Origin: Microbacterium gallinarum
GTDB lineage: Bacteria > Actinomycetota > Actinomycetes > Actinomycetales > Microbacteriaceae
Assembly: GCF_014837165.1 (NCBI RefSeq)
Contig: NZ_JACSPM010000003.1
Span: 310,001-374,000 of the forward strand
Reading direction: 5' to 3'
DNA: 64,000 bases
A program made the position numbers and the translations under genes. Under the pieces are notes generated by a model. It saw only the letters and a list, made by a program, of their open reading frames with translations, ran no database searches and had not been told where the DNA came from. Shown here one piece after another: positions 1 to 8,977 of the stretch; the stretch's first letter is position 1, and each line of letters begins with the position of its first letter.

Positions 1-1
1 G

Positions 2-535
2 CTGCCGAACCCGCTCCGCGACCGCTTCGGCTTCACCGCCCACCTCGAGTACTACGAGCCCGAAGAGCTGGAGCGGGTCATCGCGCGATCGGCGGTCATG
101 CTCGGCGTCTCGGTGCCACCCGAAGCCCGCGCCGAGATCGCGCGCCGCTCGCGAGGAACGCCCCGCATCGCGAACCGCCTGCTGCGCCGCGTGCGCGACT
201 ACCTGATCGTCCACGGCGACGGGGAGGCGGCCGACACGGCGCTCGTCGATGCCGCCCTCGACCTGTACGACGTGGACTCGATCGGCCTCGACCGGCTCGA
301 CCGCGCCGTGCTCGACGCCGTCGTGCGGCGGTTCCGCGGCGGCCCGGTCGGACTCGGCACGCTCGCCGTCGCGGTCGGGGAGGAGGCGGAGACCATCGAG
401 TCGGTCGTCGAGCCCTATCTGGTGCGGATCGGGTTCATGGGGAGGACGCCCCGAGGCCGCGTCGCGACACCCGAGGCGTACGCTCATCTGGGCGCCCGGC
501 CTGTCGAATCGGTGCTCGACTTCGATGACCTATAA
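2..535 (+). CDS. ruvB: Holliday junction branch migration helicase RuvB, C-terminal part (5' end outside window)
   Basis: RuvB is the hexameric AAA+ motor that drives RuvA-bound Holliday junctions during recombination repair. The open frame enters from the window edge and lacks the Walker motifs, so only the last 177 codons are present. What remains is the end of the ATPase domain (PLRDRFGF, the usual RuvB sequence after the sensor region), the lid with the sensor-2 arginine segment [12 protein letters not shown], and the C-terminal winged helix with [10 protein letters not shown], the typical DNA-contact end. The stop codon TAA overlaps a good -10 box for the next operon. The following yajC-secD-secF order after ruvB is the usual one in actinobacteria. 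Identification is secure; the gene is partial only because of the window edge. Confidence 0.96.
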   Translation: MPNPLRDRFGFTAHLEYYEPEELERVIARSAVMLGVSVPPEARAEIARRSRGTPRIANRLLRRVRDYLIVHGDGEAADTALVDAALDLYDVDSIGLDRLDRAVLDAVVRRFRGGPVGLGTLAVAVGEEAETIESVVEPYLVRIGFMGRTPRGRVATPEAYAHLGARPVESVLDFDDL

Positions 536-536
536 T
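531..536 (+). promoter_or_regulatory. -10 box TATAAT for yajC-secD-secF
   Basis: A consensus TATAAT overlaps the ruvB stop codon. Transcription would begin near 543 and give a leader of about 77 nt before yajC. I see no convincing -35 hexamer at the expected spacing, which is common for actinobacterial promoters. Confidence 0.55.
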
Positions 537-619
537 CGCTGGAGGCTTTCGCCTACCCTCCTCCTCGCAGGCAGCGCCGCCATGGTGCATGTCTGACCCG
601 AAAGGTCACCTCACCTCCA

Positions 620-1063
620 ATGAACGAGTTCTTCACCAACTACGGCCTCATCATCCTGCTGGTCGTGCTCCTGGTCTTCATGTTCTGGAGCTCGCGCCGT
701 CGGATGGCGAAGCAGAAGCTCGAGCAGGAGGAGCGCGCGCGCAACACCGTGCCGGGCGCCGAGGTGCTGCTGCAGGGCGGGCTCTACGGCACGATCGTGT
801 CGTACGACCCCGAGAACCTCGACCAGCCGGCGGTCGTCGAGATCGCGCCCGGCGTCGACATCAAGGTGCACAGCCAGGCGATTCTCCGCGTCGTCACCCC
901 GACCGTCGAGCAGCAGACCGAGGACGACTTCGTTCCGACGACCGCTCCGGCCGATGACGTCGTCGTCGAGCCGGCGCCGCTCGTGAACGACGACGTCGCC
1001 GAGAGCCCCGCGAAGGCGGACTCCGACCCGGACGCCGACAGCGGCACCAAGCCCCAGGCCTGA
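620..1063 (+). CDS. yajC: Preprotein translocase subunit YajC
   Basis: YajC is a small single-span membrane protein that joins SecD and SecF in the accessory complex of the Sec translocon. The 147-residue product has a hydrophobic segment at about residues 8-24 (LIILLVVLLVFMFW), then a basic stretch (SSRRRMAKQK). The conserved soluble part follows, with the GAEVLLQGGLYGTIVS segment that corresponds to the family's G-V-TxGGLYGTV pattern. The last 50 residues are acidic and low in complexity, an extension commonly seen in actinobacterial YajC. It lies just upstream of secD (40-bp gap), as expected for one transcription unit with its partners. Confidence 0.95.
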   Translation: MNEFFTNYGLIILLVVLLVFMFWSSRRRMAKQKLEQEERARNTVPGAEVLLQGGLYGTIVSYDPENLDQPAVVEIAPGVDIKVHSQAILRVVTPTVEQQTEDDFVPTTAPADDVVVEPAPLVNDDVAESPAKADSDPDADSGTKPQA

Positions 1064-1103
1064 CCACCGGCCCCTCGGGGCTGCCTTCCAGAAAGCGGAA
1101 TCA

Positions 1104-2843
1104 GTGGCGACTTCCACTCCCGTCCGGCATGCGTGGCGCGCGCTGACCGGCCTCCTCGTCATCACGGCGCTCCTTGCCGCGATCAACGCGCTCGGCGTCT
1201 ACGTCTTCCAGCAGAGTTCCTGGACGCCAGAGCTCGCGCTCGACCTCCAGGGCGGCACGCAGATCGTGCTCGAGGCGCAGACCGAAGACGGCGCTGCTCC
1301 CTCGGAGGAGCAGATGAACCAGGCGGTCACGATCATCCGCCAGCGCGTCGATGCGTCGGGCGTCGGTGAGGCCGACGTCACGACCCAGGCGGGCAACCAG
1401 ATCGTCGTGCAGATCCCCGGTCAGGCCGACGAGGAGACGCGCAACCGCATCGAGGCCTCTGCCCAGCTGCAGCTGCGCGCCGTGCTGTACACGGGATCGC
1501 CCGCTACGTCGTTCGTGGGCGAGGACGGCAAGGAGACGCCGTTCCCGACGCCCGACCCGACACTGCAGGCCACCCCGACCGTCGAGCCGACGAACGGCAG
1601 CGACCTCGCGTGGATCACGCCGAAGCTCCAGGCCGAGTTCCAGTCGTACGACTGCGCCGATCCCTCCAACGATCCGGCCAACGCGCCCGCCGACCAGCCG
1701 CTCATCACGTGCGACCCTGCAGGCGAGATCAAGTACATCCTCGGCCCGGTCGAACTCGACGGGTCGTCGATCGACGACGCCAACTTCGGCCTCCAGCAGC
1801 AGAACGGCCTGTGGGCGGTGAACCTCCGGTTCGACGAAGAGGGCACGCGCATCTTCGGCGAGATCAGCCAGCGCCTGTTCGGAGCCGAGCCGCCCGTCAA
1901 CCAGTTCGCGTTCGTACTCGACGGGTACGTCCTCTCCGCGCCCTCGATGAACGCGGTGATCCTGGGCGGCGACCCGAGCATCACGGGCAACTTCACGCAG
2001 GAGAGCTCGCAGGTCCTCGCCGACCAGCTGAAGTACGGCGCCCTGCCGCTGAGCTTCACCGTCGAGAGCTCGAACTCCATCTCGGCCACCCTCGGTTCGC
2101 AGCAGCTGCAGATCGGCCTGATCGCCGGTCTCATCGGCCTCGCACTCGTGGCGATCTACTCGCTGATCGTCTACCGTGCGCTCGGCTTCGTGATCATCGC
2201 GTCGCTCGCGGTGATGGCGGTGCTGACCTACCTGACGCTGTGCATCCTCGCCTGGCGCATGGGCTTCCGCCTGTCGCTCGCGGGCGTCGCGGGCCTCATC
2301 GTGACGATCGGCTTCACGGCCGACTCCTTCATCGTCTACTTCGAGCGCATCAGGGACGAGCTGCGAGACGGCAAGTCGATCACCAGCGCCGTCGAGGACG
2401 GCTGGAACCGCGCCAAGCGCACGATCTACATCTCCAAGTCGATCAACATCCTGGCGGCCGTCGTGCTGTACATCCTCGCCGACGCCACGGTGAAGGGCTT
2501 CGCGTTCACGCTCGGACTCACGACCGCGATCGACGTCCTGATCTTCATCCTCTTCACCCACCCGGTCATGCAGCTGCTCGCGCGAACACGGTTCTTCGGC
2601 AGCGGCCACCCGCTGTCGGGGCTCGACCCGACCGCGCTCGGCGCCGTCTACCGCGGGCGCGCGCAGTTCCGCGAGCCGGTCGCGGCGACCGCCACGACGG
2701 CAGCAGGGCGTCGCTCGGTGAAGTCGCGTGGCGAAGCAGTCCGCCGCCAGACCATCGCCGAGCGCAAGCAGGCTGAACTGGCCGCGACGGCCGCGTCCGA
2801 CACCTCGAAACCCGGCACGACCGCCAAGGAGGGAGACGACTGA
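1104..2843 (+). CDS. secD: Protein translocase subunit SecD
   Basis: SecD is an RND-type membrane protein that works with SecF to pull translocated proteins out of SecYEG using the proton gradient. The start is GTG. The 579-residue product has a first membrane helix at about residues 14-33, then the D1 motif ALDLQGGTQ (residues 45-53), a large extracytoplasmic P1 domain, and five further helices from about residue 335. The D5/D6 region includes GLIVTIGFTADSFIVYFERI, with the conserved Asp of the proton path. A Pro/Thr/Asp-rich insert of roughly 60 residues (about 145-210) lies in P1 and looks lineage specific. A basic cytoplasmic tail ends the protein. The stop codon overlaps the secF start by one base. 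Confidence 0.96.
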   Translation: MATSTPVRHAWRALTGLLVITALLAAINALGVYVFQQSSWTPELALDLQGGTQIVLEAQTEDGAAPSEEQMNQAVTIIRQRVDASGVGEADVTTQAGNQIVVQIPGQADEETRNRIEASAQLQLRAVLYTGSPATSFVGEDGKETPFPTPDPTLQATPTVEPTNGSDLAWITPKLQAEFQSYDCADPSNDPANAPADQPLITCDPAGEIKYILGPVELDGSSIDDANFGLQQQNGLWAVNLRFDEEGTRIFGEISQRLFGAEPPVNQFAFVLDGYVLSAPSMNAVILGGDPSITGNFTQESSQVLADQLKYGALPLSFTVESSNSISATLGSQQLQIGLIAGLIGLALVAIYSLIVYRALGFVIIASLAVMAVLTYLTLCILAWRMGFRLSLAGVAGLIVTIGFTADSFIVYFERIRDELRDGKSITSAVEDGWNRAKRTIYISKSINILAAVVLYILADATVKGFAFTLGLTTAIDVLIFILFTHPVMQLLARTRFFGSGHPLSGLDPTALGAVYRGRAQFREPVAATATTAAGRRSVKSRGEAVRRQTIAERKQAELAATAASDTSKPGTTAKEGDD

Positions 2844-3835
2844 TGCGCTCCATGAGCCAACTCGGCAACGACCTCTACACCGGCAAGACCTCGTTCCCGT
2901 TCATCGGACGTCGTCGCCTGTGGTTCCTCATCGCGGCGATCCTCGTGATCGGCTCCGCGCTGGTGCTCTTCGTTCGTCCGCCGCAGTTCTCGATCGAGTT
3001 CACCGGCGGGTCGCAGTTCACGGTCAACGGCGTTGCGACACCCGTCGACCAGTCGCTCGCGACCGACGCGGTGCTCTCCGTCGTTCCCGATGCGACCACG
3101 AAGGTTGTCACGATCGGTGAGGACGCCGTGCGCGTGCAGACCGATCAGATGACGGATGCAGAGAGCCGTGAGGTCTCCGCAGCCCTCGCCGAGTCGTACG
3201 ACGTGCCGGCCGCCGAGGTGAGCGCGTCGTTCATCGGACCCAGCTGGGGAGCCGACGTCACACGCCAGTCGCTGTGGGGGCTCGCGATCTTCCTCGCGCT
3301 GACGTTCCTCATCCTCGCGATCTACTTCCGCACGTGGAAGATGTCCGTCTCGGCGATCATCGGTCTGGTGGACGTGCTGGTCATCACGATCGGCGTGTAC
3401 GCCCTGTTCGGGTTCGAGATCTCACCGGCGGCCGTGATCGGCTTCCTGACGATCCTCTCGTATGCGCTGTACGACACCACCGTCGTGTTCGACAAGATCA
3501 GGGAGAACACGAGCGAAGACGGAGAAGTGTCGGGCCGCACGTTCGGCGAGTCGGTCAACCTCGCGGTGAACCAGACGCTCGTGCGCTCCATCAACACCAC
3601 CGTCGTCGCGATCCTCCCGACGGGTGCGATCCTCTTCATCGGCGTGGTGTGGCAGGGCGCGCAGACCCTCACCGACCTCTCGCTCTCGATCTTCGTGGGA
3701 ACGATCGTGGCCGCGTACTCGACGATCTTCGTGGCATCGCCGCTGTACTCGCTCCTGCGTGAGAACGAGCCCGCGGTCAAGGCGCGCGACGAGCGGGTGC
3801 GGGCGGCCCGCGAGCTCGCGGGCACCCCGGCCTGA
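2843..3835 (+). CDS. secF: Protein translocase subunit SecF
   Basis: SecF pairs with SecD in the membrane to drive late steps of protein export. The 330-residue product has a first membrane helix at about residues 27-44, the conserved IEFTGGSQF motif (51-59), a short external domain, and five helices in the C-terminal half. It contains the family signature ILSYALYDTTVVFDKIRE, with the conserved Asp in the membrane channel. The ATG start overlaps the secD stop (TGATG), so translation is probably coupled. A start at the internal Met4 is also possible. A 54-bp gap containing a promoter separates it from rel. Confidence 0.96.
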   Translation: MRSMSQLGNDLYTGKTSFPFIGRRRLWFLIAAILVIGSALVLFVRPPQFSIEFTGGSQFTVNGVATPVDQSLATDAVLSVVPDATTKVVTIGEDAVRVQTDQMTDAESREVSAALAESYDVPAAEVSASFIGPSWGADVTRQSLWGLAIFLALTFLILAIYFRTWKMSVSAIIGLVDVLVITIGVYALFGFEISPAAVIGFLTILSYALYDTTVVFDKIRENTSEDGEVSGRTFGESVNLAVNQTLVRSINTTVVAILPTGAILFIGVVWQGAQTLTDLSLSIFVGTIVAAYSTIFVASPLYSLLRENEPAVKARDERVRAARELAGTPA

Positions 3836-3853
3836 AGCGCGTCCACGCGGGCG

Positions 3854-3859
3854 TAGGAT
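3854..3859 (+). promoter_or_regulatory. -10 box TAGGAT upstream of rel
   Basis: TAGGAT lies 30 bases before the rel ATG. The predicted leader of about 25-30 nt contains a strong purine tract (GGAGGGGAGGGG) as ribosome binding site. This gives rel its own promoter although it follows secF closely. Confidence 0.5.
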
Positions 3860-3889
3860 TGTGAGGTCCAGCGGAGGGGAGGGGTTCGG

Positions 3890-6139
3890 ATGACCGAGAC
3901 CGTCCCTCCCGCCCAGACCTCCTCACTCCGACGCCTCGTGCCGCGCATCTTCTCGCGCTCCGCACGGCGGGACGACGTCGAGCAGCTTCTCCGCACGGTG
4001 CGCACGCACCATCCCAAGGGCGACCTCTCGATCATCGAGCGGGCGTACGCCGTCGCCGACAACGCGCACAGCGGGCAGACACGCCAGAGCGGCGAGCCGT
4101 ACATCACGCATCCGCTCGCGGTCGCGCAGATCCTGGCCGACCTCGGGCTCGGGCCGAAGGCGATCGCGGCGGCACTGCTCCACGACACCGTCGAAGACAC
4201 CGGCTACGCCCTTGACGCGCTCACGGCGGAGTTCGGCGACGAGGTCGCGATGCTCGTCGACGGCGTCACGAAGCTCGACAAGGTCAAGTACGGGGAGAGC
4301 GCTCAGGCCGAGACCGTCCGCAAGATGATCGTCGCGATGTCGCGCGACATCCGGGTGCTGCTCATCAAGCTCGCCGACCGACTTCACAACGCGCGCACCT
4401 GGGGCTTCGTGCCGCCCGAGAAGGCCCGCAAGAAGGCGACCGAGACCCTCGAGATCTACGCACCCCTCGCGCACCGGCTCGGCATCCAGGCGATCAAGTC
4501 CGAGCTCGAGGACCTCTCGTTCGCGGTCCTGCATCCCAAGCTGTACGCCGAGATCGAGAGCCTGGTCAAGCAGCGCACACCGCAGCGCGAGCAGTACGTG
4601 CAGAACGTGATCGACGCCGTCGACACCGACCTGCGCGAGCTCCGCATCCGCGGCCGCGTCATGGGCCGTCCGAAGCAGCTGTACTCCGTGTACCAGAAGA
4701 TGGTCGTCCGCGGCCGCGAGTTCGACGACATCTACGACCTCATCGGCATCCGCATCCTCGTCGGCAGCGTGCGCGACTGCTACGCGGTGCTCGGTGCGAT
4801 TCACGCGCGCTGGACGCCGCTGCCCGGCAGGTTCAAGGACTACATCGCCACGCCGAAGTTCAATCTCTATCAGTCGCTCCACACGACCGTGATCGGCCCG
4901 GGCGGACGCACGGTCGAGATCCAGATCCGCACCAACGAGATGCACCAGCAGGCCGAGTACGGCGTCGCCGCGCACTGGAAGTACAAGGAGCGGATGAACG
5001 GCGGAAAGACCGACGCGAAGGCGCTCGACACCGACATGGCGTGGCTCGCGCACATCTCCGACTGGCAGGCCGAGACCGCCGATCCCGGGGAGTTCCTCGA
5101 CTCTCTGCGGTTCGAGATCGGCGCGAAAGAGGTCTACGTCTTCACGCCGAAGGGGCGTGTCATCGGGCTCCCGGCGGGCGCGACACCGGTGGACTTCGGC
5201 TACGCCGTCCACACCGAGGTGGGCCATCGCACGATGGGCGCCAAGGTGAACGGGCGCCTCGTGCCGCTCGAGTCCGAACTGAAGAGCGGCGACGTCGTCG
5301 AGGTCTTCACATCGAAGAATCCGGACGCCGGCCCCAGTCAGGACTGGCTCGGCTTCGTCAAGAGCACGCGCGCCCGCAACAAGATCCGCGGCTGGTTCAC
5401 CAAGGAGCGGCGCGAGGAGGCCATCGAGCAGGGCAAGGAGTCCATCGCCCGCGCGATGCGCCGCCAGAACCTGCCGCTGCAGCGGCTGATGAGTCAGGAC
5501 TCGTTCACCGAGGTCGCCCACCAGCTCCGCTACGAGGACGTCTCGGCGCTGTACGCGGCGGTCGGCGAAGGCCACGTGTCGACGCAGTCCGTGATCGAGA
5601 AGGTCACGGCGCTGGTCAGTGCCAACGACACGACCACGGGTCCGATCGAGCTGCCCGGCGTAGGCCGTCCCCGGCAGCCGCGCAACGGCGACAGCGGGAT
5701 CCTGGTGCGAGGGGCACCCGACATCCTCGTCAAGCTCGCGAAGTGCTGCACACCCGTGCCCGGCGACCAGATCATGGGGTTCGTCACCCGCGGCAGCGGA
5801 GTGTCCGTGCACCGGGCCGATTGCACGAACGTCAAGTCGCTGATGGACGACCCCCAGCGTCTGATCGACGTCGAATGGGCCCCGACGACCAAGAGCGTCT
5901 TCCTCGTGCAGATCCAGGTCGAGGCGCTCGACCGCTCCGGCCTGCTCAGCGACGTGACGCGCGTGCTCAGCGAGCATCACGTCAACATCCTGTCGGCGTC
6001 GGTCTCGACCTCGAGCAACCGGCTGGCGCTGAGCCGCTTCGTCTTCGAGATGGGGGACATCGTGCACCTCGACCGCGTCCTCAACGCGGTGCGGCGGATC
6101 GACGCCGTGTACGACGTCTACCGCGTCACGTCGTCGTAG
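3890..6139 (+). CDS. rel: Bifunctional (p)ppGpp synthetase/hydrolase Rel
   Basis: Rel makes and degrades the alarmone (p)ppGpp in the stringent response and is ribosome associated. The 749-residue product has the full long-RSH order. The HD hydrolase domain includes HDTVEDT (about residues 97-103) and KLADRLHN. The synthetase domain has [10 protein letters not shown] near residue 314; the RxKD form of this motif is typical of bifunctional enzymes rather than EXDD RelA. A TGS domain lies at about 412-475 ([17 protein letters not shown]), followed by a helical and zinc-finger region with CCTPVPGD, and a C-terminal ACT domain from about 669. It is the only RSH gene in view. Its last 14 bases overlap the 3' end of the convergent AbiEi-like gene. 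Confidence 0.96.
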   Translation: MTETVPPAQTSSLRRLVPRIFSRSARRDDVEQLLRTVRTHHPKGDLSIIERAYAVADNAHSGQTRQSGEPYITHPLAVAQILADLGLGPKAIAAALLHDTVEDTGYALDALTAEFGDEVAMLVDGVTKLDKVKYGESAQAETVRKMIVAMSRDIRVLLIKLADRLHNARTWGFVPPEKARKKATETLEIYAPLAHRLGIQAIKSELEDLSFAVLHPKLYAEIESLVKQRTPQREQYVQNVIDAVDTDLRELRIRGRVMGRPKQLYSVYQKMVVRGREFDDIYDLIGIRILVGSVRDCYAVLGAIHARWTPLPGRFKDYIATPKFNLYQSLHTTVIGPGGRTVEIQIRTNEMHQQAEYGVAAHWKYKERMNGGKTDAKALDTDMAWLAHISDWQAETADPGEFLDSLRFEIGAKEVYVFTPKGRVIGLPAGATPVDFGYAVHTEVGHRTMGAKVNGRLVPLESELKSGDVVEVFTSKNPDAGPSQDWLGFVKSTRARNKIRGWFTKERREEAIEQGKESIARAMRRQNLPLQRLMSQDSFTEVAHQLRYEDVSALYAAVGEGHVSTQSVIEKVTALVSANDTTTGPIELPGVGRPRQPRNGDSGILVRGAPDILVKLAKCCTPVPGDQIMGFVTRGSGVSVHRADCTNVKSLMDDPQRLIDVEWAPTTKSVFLVQIQVEALDRSGLLSDVTRVLSEHHVNILSASVSTSSNRLALSRFVFEMGDIVHLDRVLNAVRRIDAVYDVYRVTSS

Positions 6140-6680
6140 CGGCCTCTGCGGCGGCGAAGCCGCGCAGCAGGATGATCGCGGCGCGCTTGTGGGGGAGCGA
6201 CCCCGCCTCGAGCCGCGCGATCGCCGCGTCGACCAGGTCGCGCCTGCCCATGGCGAGCAGACGCGCGGCGCGGGTGTGTGCGTCGTCGCCGACCCGGCAG
6301 AGATCTTCGAGCGTGCGCACCGGAGTCGTCACGAGCACTCCGCCGATGCTCACCAGGTCGGCGGGATCGACGGCCAGGTCGCGGTAGACCAGGTGGCGAC
6401 TCGGCACATGGTGCAGCCGCCGCGGCACCGCGCGCTGCACTGTGTGCGGGGCCGGCGGCTCGGCGAGCACTCCGTGCACCCACGCGGCGGTCAGGTGCGT
6501 GGCGGCCAAGGTGTCGCCCAGCAGGCCGATCAGCGATCCGGCGCGCAGAGCCCGCGTCTCGACCGCGTCGGCGGGGATGTAGGCGTCGCCCAGCTCGACC
6601 ACGTCGCCGTCGAGACGAGCCGCCATGAGCTCGGCGAGCGAGAGACGGTCATCGATGAAATAGAGGAACGGCGAGGCCAT
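6126..6680 (-). CDS. AbiEi-like / transcriptional-regulator-type protein, no partner toxin
   Basis: The 184-residue product resembles the AbiEi-family antitoxin/regulator proteins often annotated in Microbacteriaceae. It has an N-terminal region, the central [13 protein letters not shown] helix (the family's 'HLTAAWLHG' position), a [10 protein letters not shown] strand, the [13 protein letters not shown] segment (usually TTPLRTAVDLAR) and a helical C terminus. No nucleotidyltransferase toxin (AbiEii) gene is adjacent, so a toxin-antitoxin role is not supported here. ATG at 6680 was chosen because the sequence before it has no Shine-Dalgarno site but does have a -10-like CACACT six bases upstream. 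An earlier in-frame ATG at 6698 would add six residues. The gene converges on rel and overlaps its end. Function is uncertain. Confidence 0.6.
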   Translation of the reverse strand: MASPFLYFIDDRLSLAELMAARLDGDVVELGDAYIPADAVETRALRAGSLIGLLGDTLAATHLTAAWVHGVLAEPPAPHTVQRAVPRRLHHVPSRHLVYRDLAVDPADLVSIGGVLVTTPVRTLEDLCRVGDDAHTRAARLLAMGRRDLVDAAIARLEAGSLPHKRAAIILLRGFAAAEAATTT

Positions 6681-6720
6681 AGCGGCAGTGTGCCGCACCG
6701 ATCAACGCCGGCGGCGCCGT

Positions 6721-6750
6721 TCCCGCCGGGCTGTGGACAACCCGGCGGGA
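6721..6750 (-). terminator. Hairpin downstream of the DUF349 gene
   Basis: A perfect 10-bp stem (TCCCGCCGGG / CCCGGCGGGA) encloses a 10-base loop, 15 bases past the DUF349 stop codon. There is no T-tract. It also separates this gene from the AbiEi-like gene downstream. Confidence 0.6.
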
Positions 6751-6764
6751 GACGAGATCGTGGG

Positions 6765-8444
6765 TCAGCCCCCGACGGCCTTCAGCCACGCCTTGCGCGC
6801 GTTGAGCGCATCGGTCGCGTCGGCGATGGCCTTCTTGTCGCCGGACTTCTTCGCGGCGGTCAGTTCGGCCTCGAGCTTCTCGATCGCATCGGTGAGCTGG
6901 CGCGTCATGTCGTTCGCACGGGCCTTGGTCTCGGGGTTGTTGCTCTTCCAGTCGGCGTCCTCGCGCGTGCGCAGCGCCTGCTCGATCTTGCGCAGGTCGT
7001 CGTCGAGCGAGCGCTCGGCGTCGCGCGGGAAGATGCGCCCGATCTCGTCCCAGCGACGCTGCACTCCGGTGAGAAGCGAGCGTGCCTTGCCGAGGTTACG
7101 CTCGTCGGCGACTGCCCTGGCCTCGACGAGGAGCGCGCGCTTGGCCTCGATCTTCTCGCGGGATGCCTCGGCGTCGGCCGCCTCGCGCTCGACGCGTGCG
7201 CCGTACAGCGCATCGCCGGCTGCCTTGAAGCGGACCCAGAGCGCGTCGTCGACCTTCTTGCCGGCGCGGCCCGCGCTCTTCCACTGGTCGAGCAGCTCGC
7301 GGTAGGCGGGGATGCCGTCCTCGCCCTTCGGCGCGAGCGCTTCGGCCTTCTCGACGAGCTTGGTCTTGCGCTCGCGGACGCCCTTGTGGGCCTCGTCGAG
7401 CTCGGCGTAGAACTCGCGGCGGTGCTTGTCGACGGTCGAACGCGCGTCGCGGAATCGCTTCCAGAGCTGCTGCGCCGTCGACTTCGGCAGGCGGGGGCCG
7501 TTCTGCTGCTGCGACTGCCACTGCTCGAACAGCTCGTTCAGTTCCGCGGTCGCCTGCTTCCACTGCACGGTGCGCGGGTCGCGGGCGGCGAGGGCCTCGG
7601 CCTTCTCCACCAGCTCGGTGCGAGCGCGGACGGCCTCGTCGACGGCCTCGCGCGCGGCGGCGGCTTCGGACTCGGATGCCGCGGCCAGCGTCTCGGTCAG
7701 CGCGGCGACGCGCGCCTCGAGGCCGGCCAGATCGCCCACGGCTGCCGCGCCGTCGAGCTTGGCCGACACGGCCTTGGCGGCGGCGCGCAGGTCGGAGGCC
7801 GACGCCCCGCCCCGGCGCTGGCGCACTTCGAGGAGCGTCACCTCGCTGGCGAGATCGGCGTACTTGCGCTCGAAGTAGGCGAGAGCCTCTTCAGGGGAGC
7901 CATCGGGGAACTGCCCCACGACGCGCCACGTGTCGCCTTCGCGCACCGACACGGTGCCGTCGTCCTCGACGCGACCCCAGGTCTCGCTCGGCGCGGCGAC
8001 CTGCGCCGCGACCGTCGCACGCGGGCGCGGCATCGGCACCGGCGCCGCCGGACGTGCCGGCGCAGGCGCCTCGGATGTCTCGGGCCCGGCGGTCTCGCCC
8101 TGGGTCGCCTCGGCGGCGGCGCCCGAGGTCTCGGCGGCTGCGACCTCGGCAGCCTCGGGCGCGTCGGGCTCAGCAGCCTCGGGCGCTTCGGCCTCGGCTG
8201 CGCCTGCGGCTACTGCAACCTCAGGAGCTTCGACCTCGGCTGCGCCTGCGGCCTCGGCAGCCTCGGGCGCTTCGACCTCCGATGCTCCGGCCTCGGCTTC
8301 GTGGACGGCGTCATCGCCGCCGGGCTGGGCGTTCTCGGTGGCCTCCGTCGCGGGGACGTCGGCGTCGACGGCCTCGGTCTCGGGCTGGGCGTCTGCGGTC
8401 GAGGGACCGGTGGACTCGGGAGTGGACTCTGCTGCAGCAGTCAC
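6765..8444 (-). CDS. DUF349 coiled-coil protein with repetitive Ala/Glu N-terminal region
   Basis: The 559-residue product has an Ala/Glu/Pro-rich N-terminal third followed by a long helical region. That region contains several DUF349 repeats, recognisable by W-K-x-A/E-G patterns such as LDQWKSAGRAGKKVDDALWVRF and by LWKRFRDARSTV. DUF349 proteins are cytoplasmic, largely alpha-helical and of unknown function. A GTG start was chosen at 8444 because GAGGTG lies six bases upstream. The frame stays open to 8498, but that would overlap the -10 box. The N-terminal third contains an imperfect 42-bp repeat, listed separately. The gene has no clear functional partner; its neighbour upstream is a small membrane protein. 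Confidence 0.8.
   Translation of the reverse strand: MTAAAESTPESTGPSTADAQPETEAVDADVPATEATENAQPGGDDAVHEAEAGASEVEAPEAAEAAGAAEVEAPEVAVAAGAAEAEAPEAAEPDAPEAAEVAAAETSGAAAEATQGETAGPETSEAPAPARPAAPVPMPRPRATVAAQVAAPSETWGRVEDDGTVSVREGDTWRVVGQFPDGSPEEALAYFERKYADLASEVTLLEVRQRRGGASASDLRAAAKAVSAKLDGAAAVGDLAGLEARVAALTETLAAASESEAAAAREAVDEAVRARTELVEKAEALAARDPRTVQWKQATAELNELFEQWQSQQQNGPRLPKSTAQQLWKRFRDARSTVDKHRREFYAELDEAHKGVRERKTKLVEKAEALAPKGEDGIPAYRELLDQWKSAGRAGKKVDDALWVRFKAAGDALYGARVEREAADAEASREKIEAKRALLVEARAVADERNLGKARSLLTGVQRRWDEIGRIFPRDAERSLDDDLRKIEQALRTREDADWKSNNPETKARANDMTRQLTDAIEKLEAELTAAKKSGDKKAIADATDALNARKAWLKAVGG
8154..8279 (-). repeat. Three imperfect 42-bp tandem repeats inside the DUF349 gene
   Basis: On the coding strand the unit encodes EVEAPEAAEAAGAA. 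A second copy reads EVEAPEVAVAAGAA and a third, more diverged, begins EAEAPEAAEP. The copies at 8238-8279 and 8196-8237 are each 42 bases. Length variation between strains would be expected here. Confidence 0.8.
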
Positions 8445-8497
8445 GGGATGCACCTCATCGCGGCTCACGCCGCCTGTGGGGGGTTGGACGGCTCCCA

Positions 8498-8503
8498 AGC
8501 CTA
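8498..8503 (-). promoter_or_regulatory. -10 box TAGGCT for the DUF349 gene
   Basis: On the minus strand TAGGCT would start transcription near 8491, giving a leader of about 47 nt before the GTG at 8444. The position supports that start over the longer reading frame. Confidence 0.45.
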
Positions 8504-8544
8504 GTACGGGGAGCCGTCTGCTCAGATGCCCGGACCGCCGTGTT

Positions 8545-8862
8545 CTACGGTGTCGGAGTCGGCGTGACGCTCGGTACGGGCGTCTCCGTCGGCGTCCCCG
8601 TCTCCGTGGGGGTGGGCGCGGGGGTCTCGCCGGGATTCATGGTCTGCGTCGGCTCGGGCGCGGGGGCCCCGGGACCGCTGACGAAGTACGCGGTCTGCGC
8701 GGCGAGGACACCGACGACCAGCAGACCGCCCGCGATGCCTGCGATGAGGTTGTCGCGGGTGCGACGCCGAGACTGTCCGTTGTGGAAATCCACTCGCGCC
8801 TGGTAGAGCCGAGCACGCTCCCGCGACTCGCGCGAGCCGCGATCCTTGCCGCCGTTAGCCAC
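8545..8862 (-). CDS. Small single-span membrane protein with Thr/Pro-rich C-terminal tail
   Basis: The 105-residue product has a basic N terminus (about residues 6-38, rich in Arg), one membrane helix (LIAGIAGGLLVVGVLAAQTAYFV), and an outer tail of Pro/Thr/Glu repeats ending in VTPTPTP. This suggests a type II membrane protein with an extracytoplasmic disordered tail. I do not recognise a named family. GTG at 8862 is chosen because GGAGGAGG precedes it at good spacing. The open frame continues to 8931 without a better site. A -10 box lies 41 bases upstream, and rarA diverges from it. Confidence 0.7.
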   Translation of the reverse strand: MANGGKDRGSRESRERARLYQARVDFHNGQSRRRTRDNLIAGIAGGLLVVGVLAAQTAYFVSGPGAPAPEPTQTMNPGETPAPTPTETGTPTETPVPSVTPTPTP

Positions 8863-8902
8863 GGAACCTCCTCCGCTCCGGGTCGGTGCCCGGGCCGGGT
8901 TG

Positions 8903-8908
8903 ATCCTA
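8903..8908 (-). promoter_or_regulatory. -10 box TAGGAT for the small membrane protein gene
   Basis: Minus-strand TAGGAT gives a predicted leader of about 34 nt that contains the strong GGAGGAGG site. It lies in the same divergent region as the rarA promoter, about 58 bases away. Confidence 0.45.
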
Positions 8909-8965
8909 TGGTGCCGCTTCACCGGCGGCAAAACTCCGGCCGCGCCCGCCGTCGCAGGCGCGGGC

Positions 8966-8971
8966 TAGCCT
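8966..8971 (+). promoter_or_regulatory. -10 box TAGCCT, leaderless start of rarA
   Basis: TAGCCT is followed by exactly six bases and then the GTG start codon of rarA. That spacing places the transcription start at the start codon, so the mRNA is predicted to be leaderless. No Shine-Dalgarno site is present. Confidence 0.6.
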
Positions 8972-8977
8972 GGGACG

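Noticed and set aside
3923..6067. 714-codon antisense frame inside rel, and similar frames in secD, alaS, gltB and polA
   Set aside because: All are shadows of real genes, with no start-site signals or recognisable domains.
6126..6680. AbiE-type toxin-antitoxin system
   Set aside because: Only the AbiEi-like gene is present. The neighbours are rel and a DUF349 gene, not a nucleotidyltransferase toxin, so a defence role is unsupported.
6189..8504. 771-codon plus-strand frame covering the AbiEi-like and DUF349 genes
   Set aside because: It reads Leu/Gly/Arg-rich repeats that are the antisense of the Ala/Glu-rich DUF349 protein. The minus strand has promoter, ribosome site and terminator.
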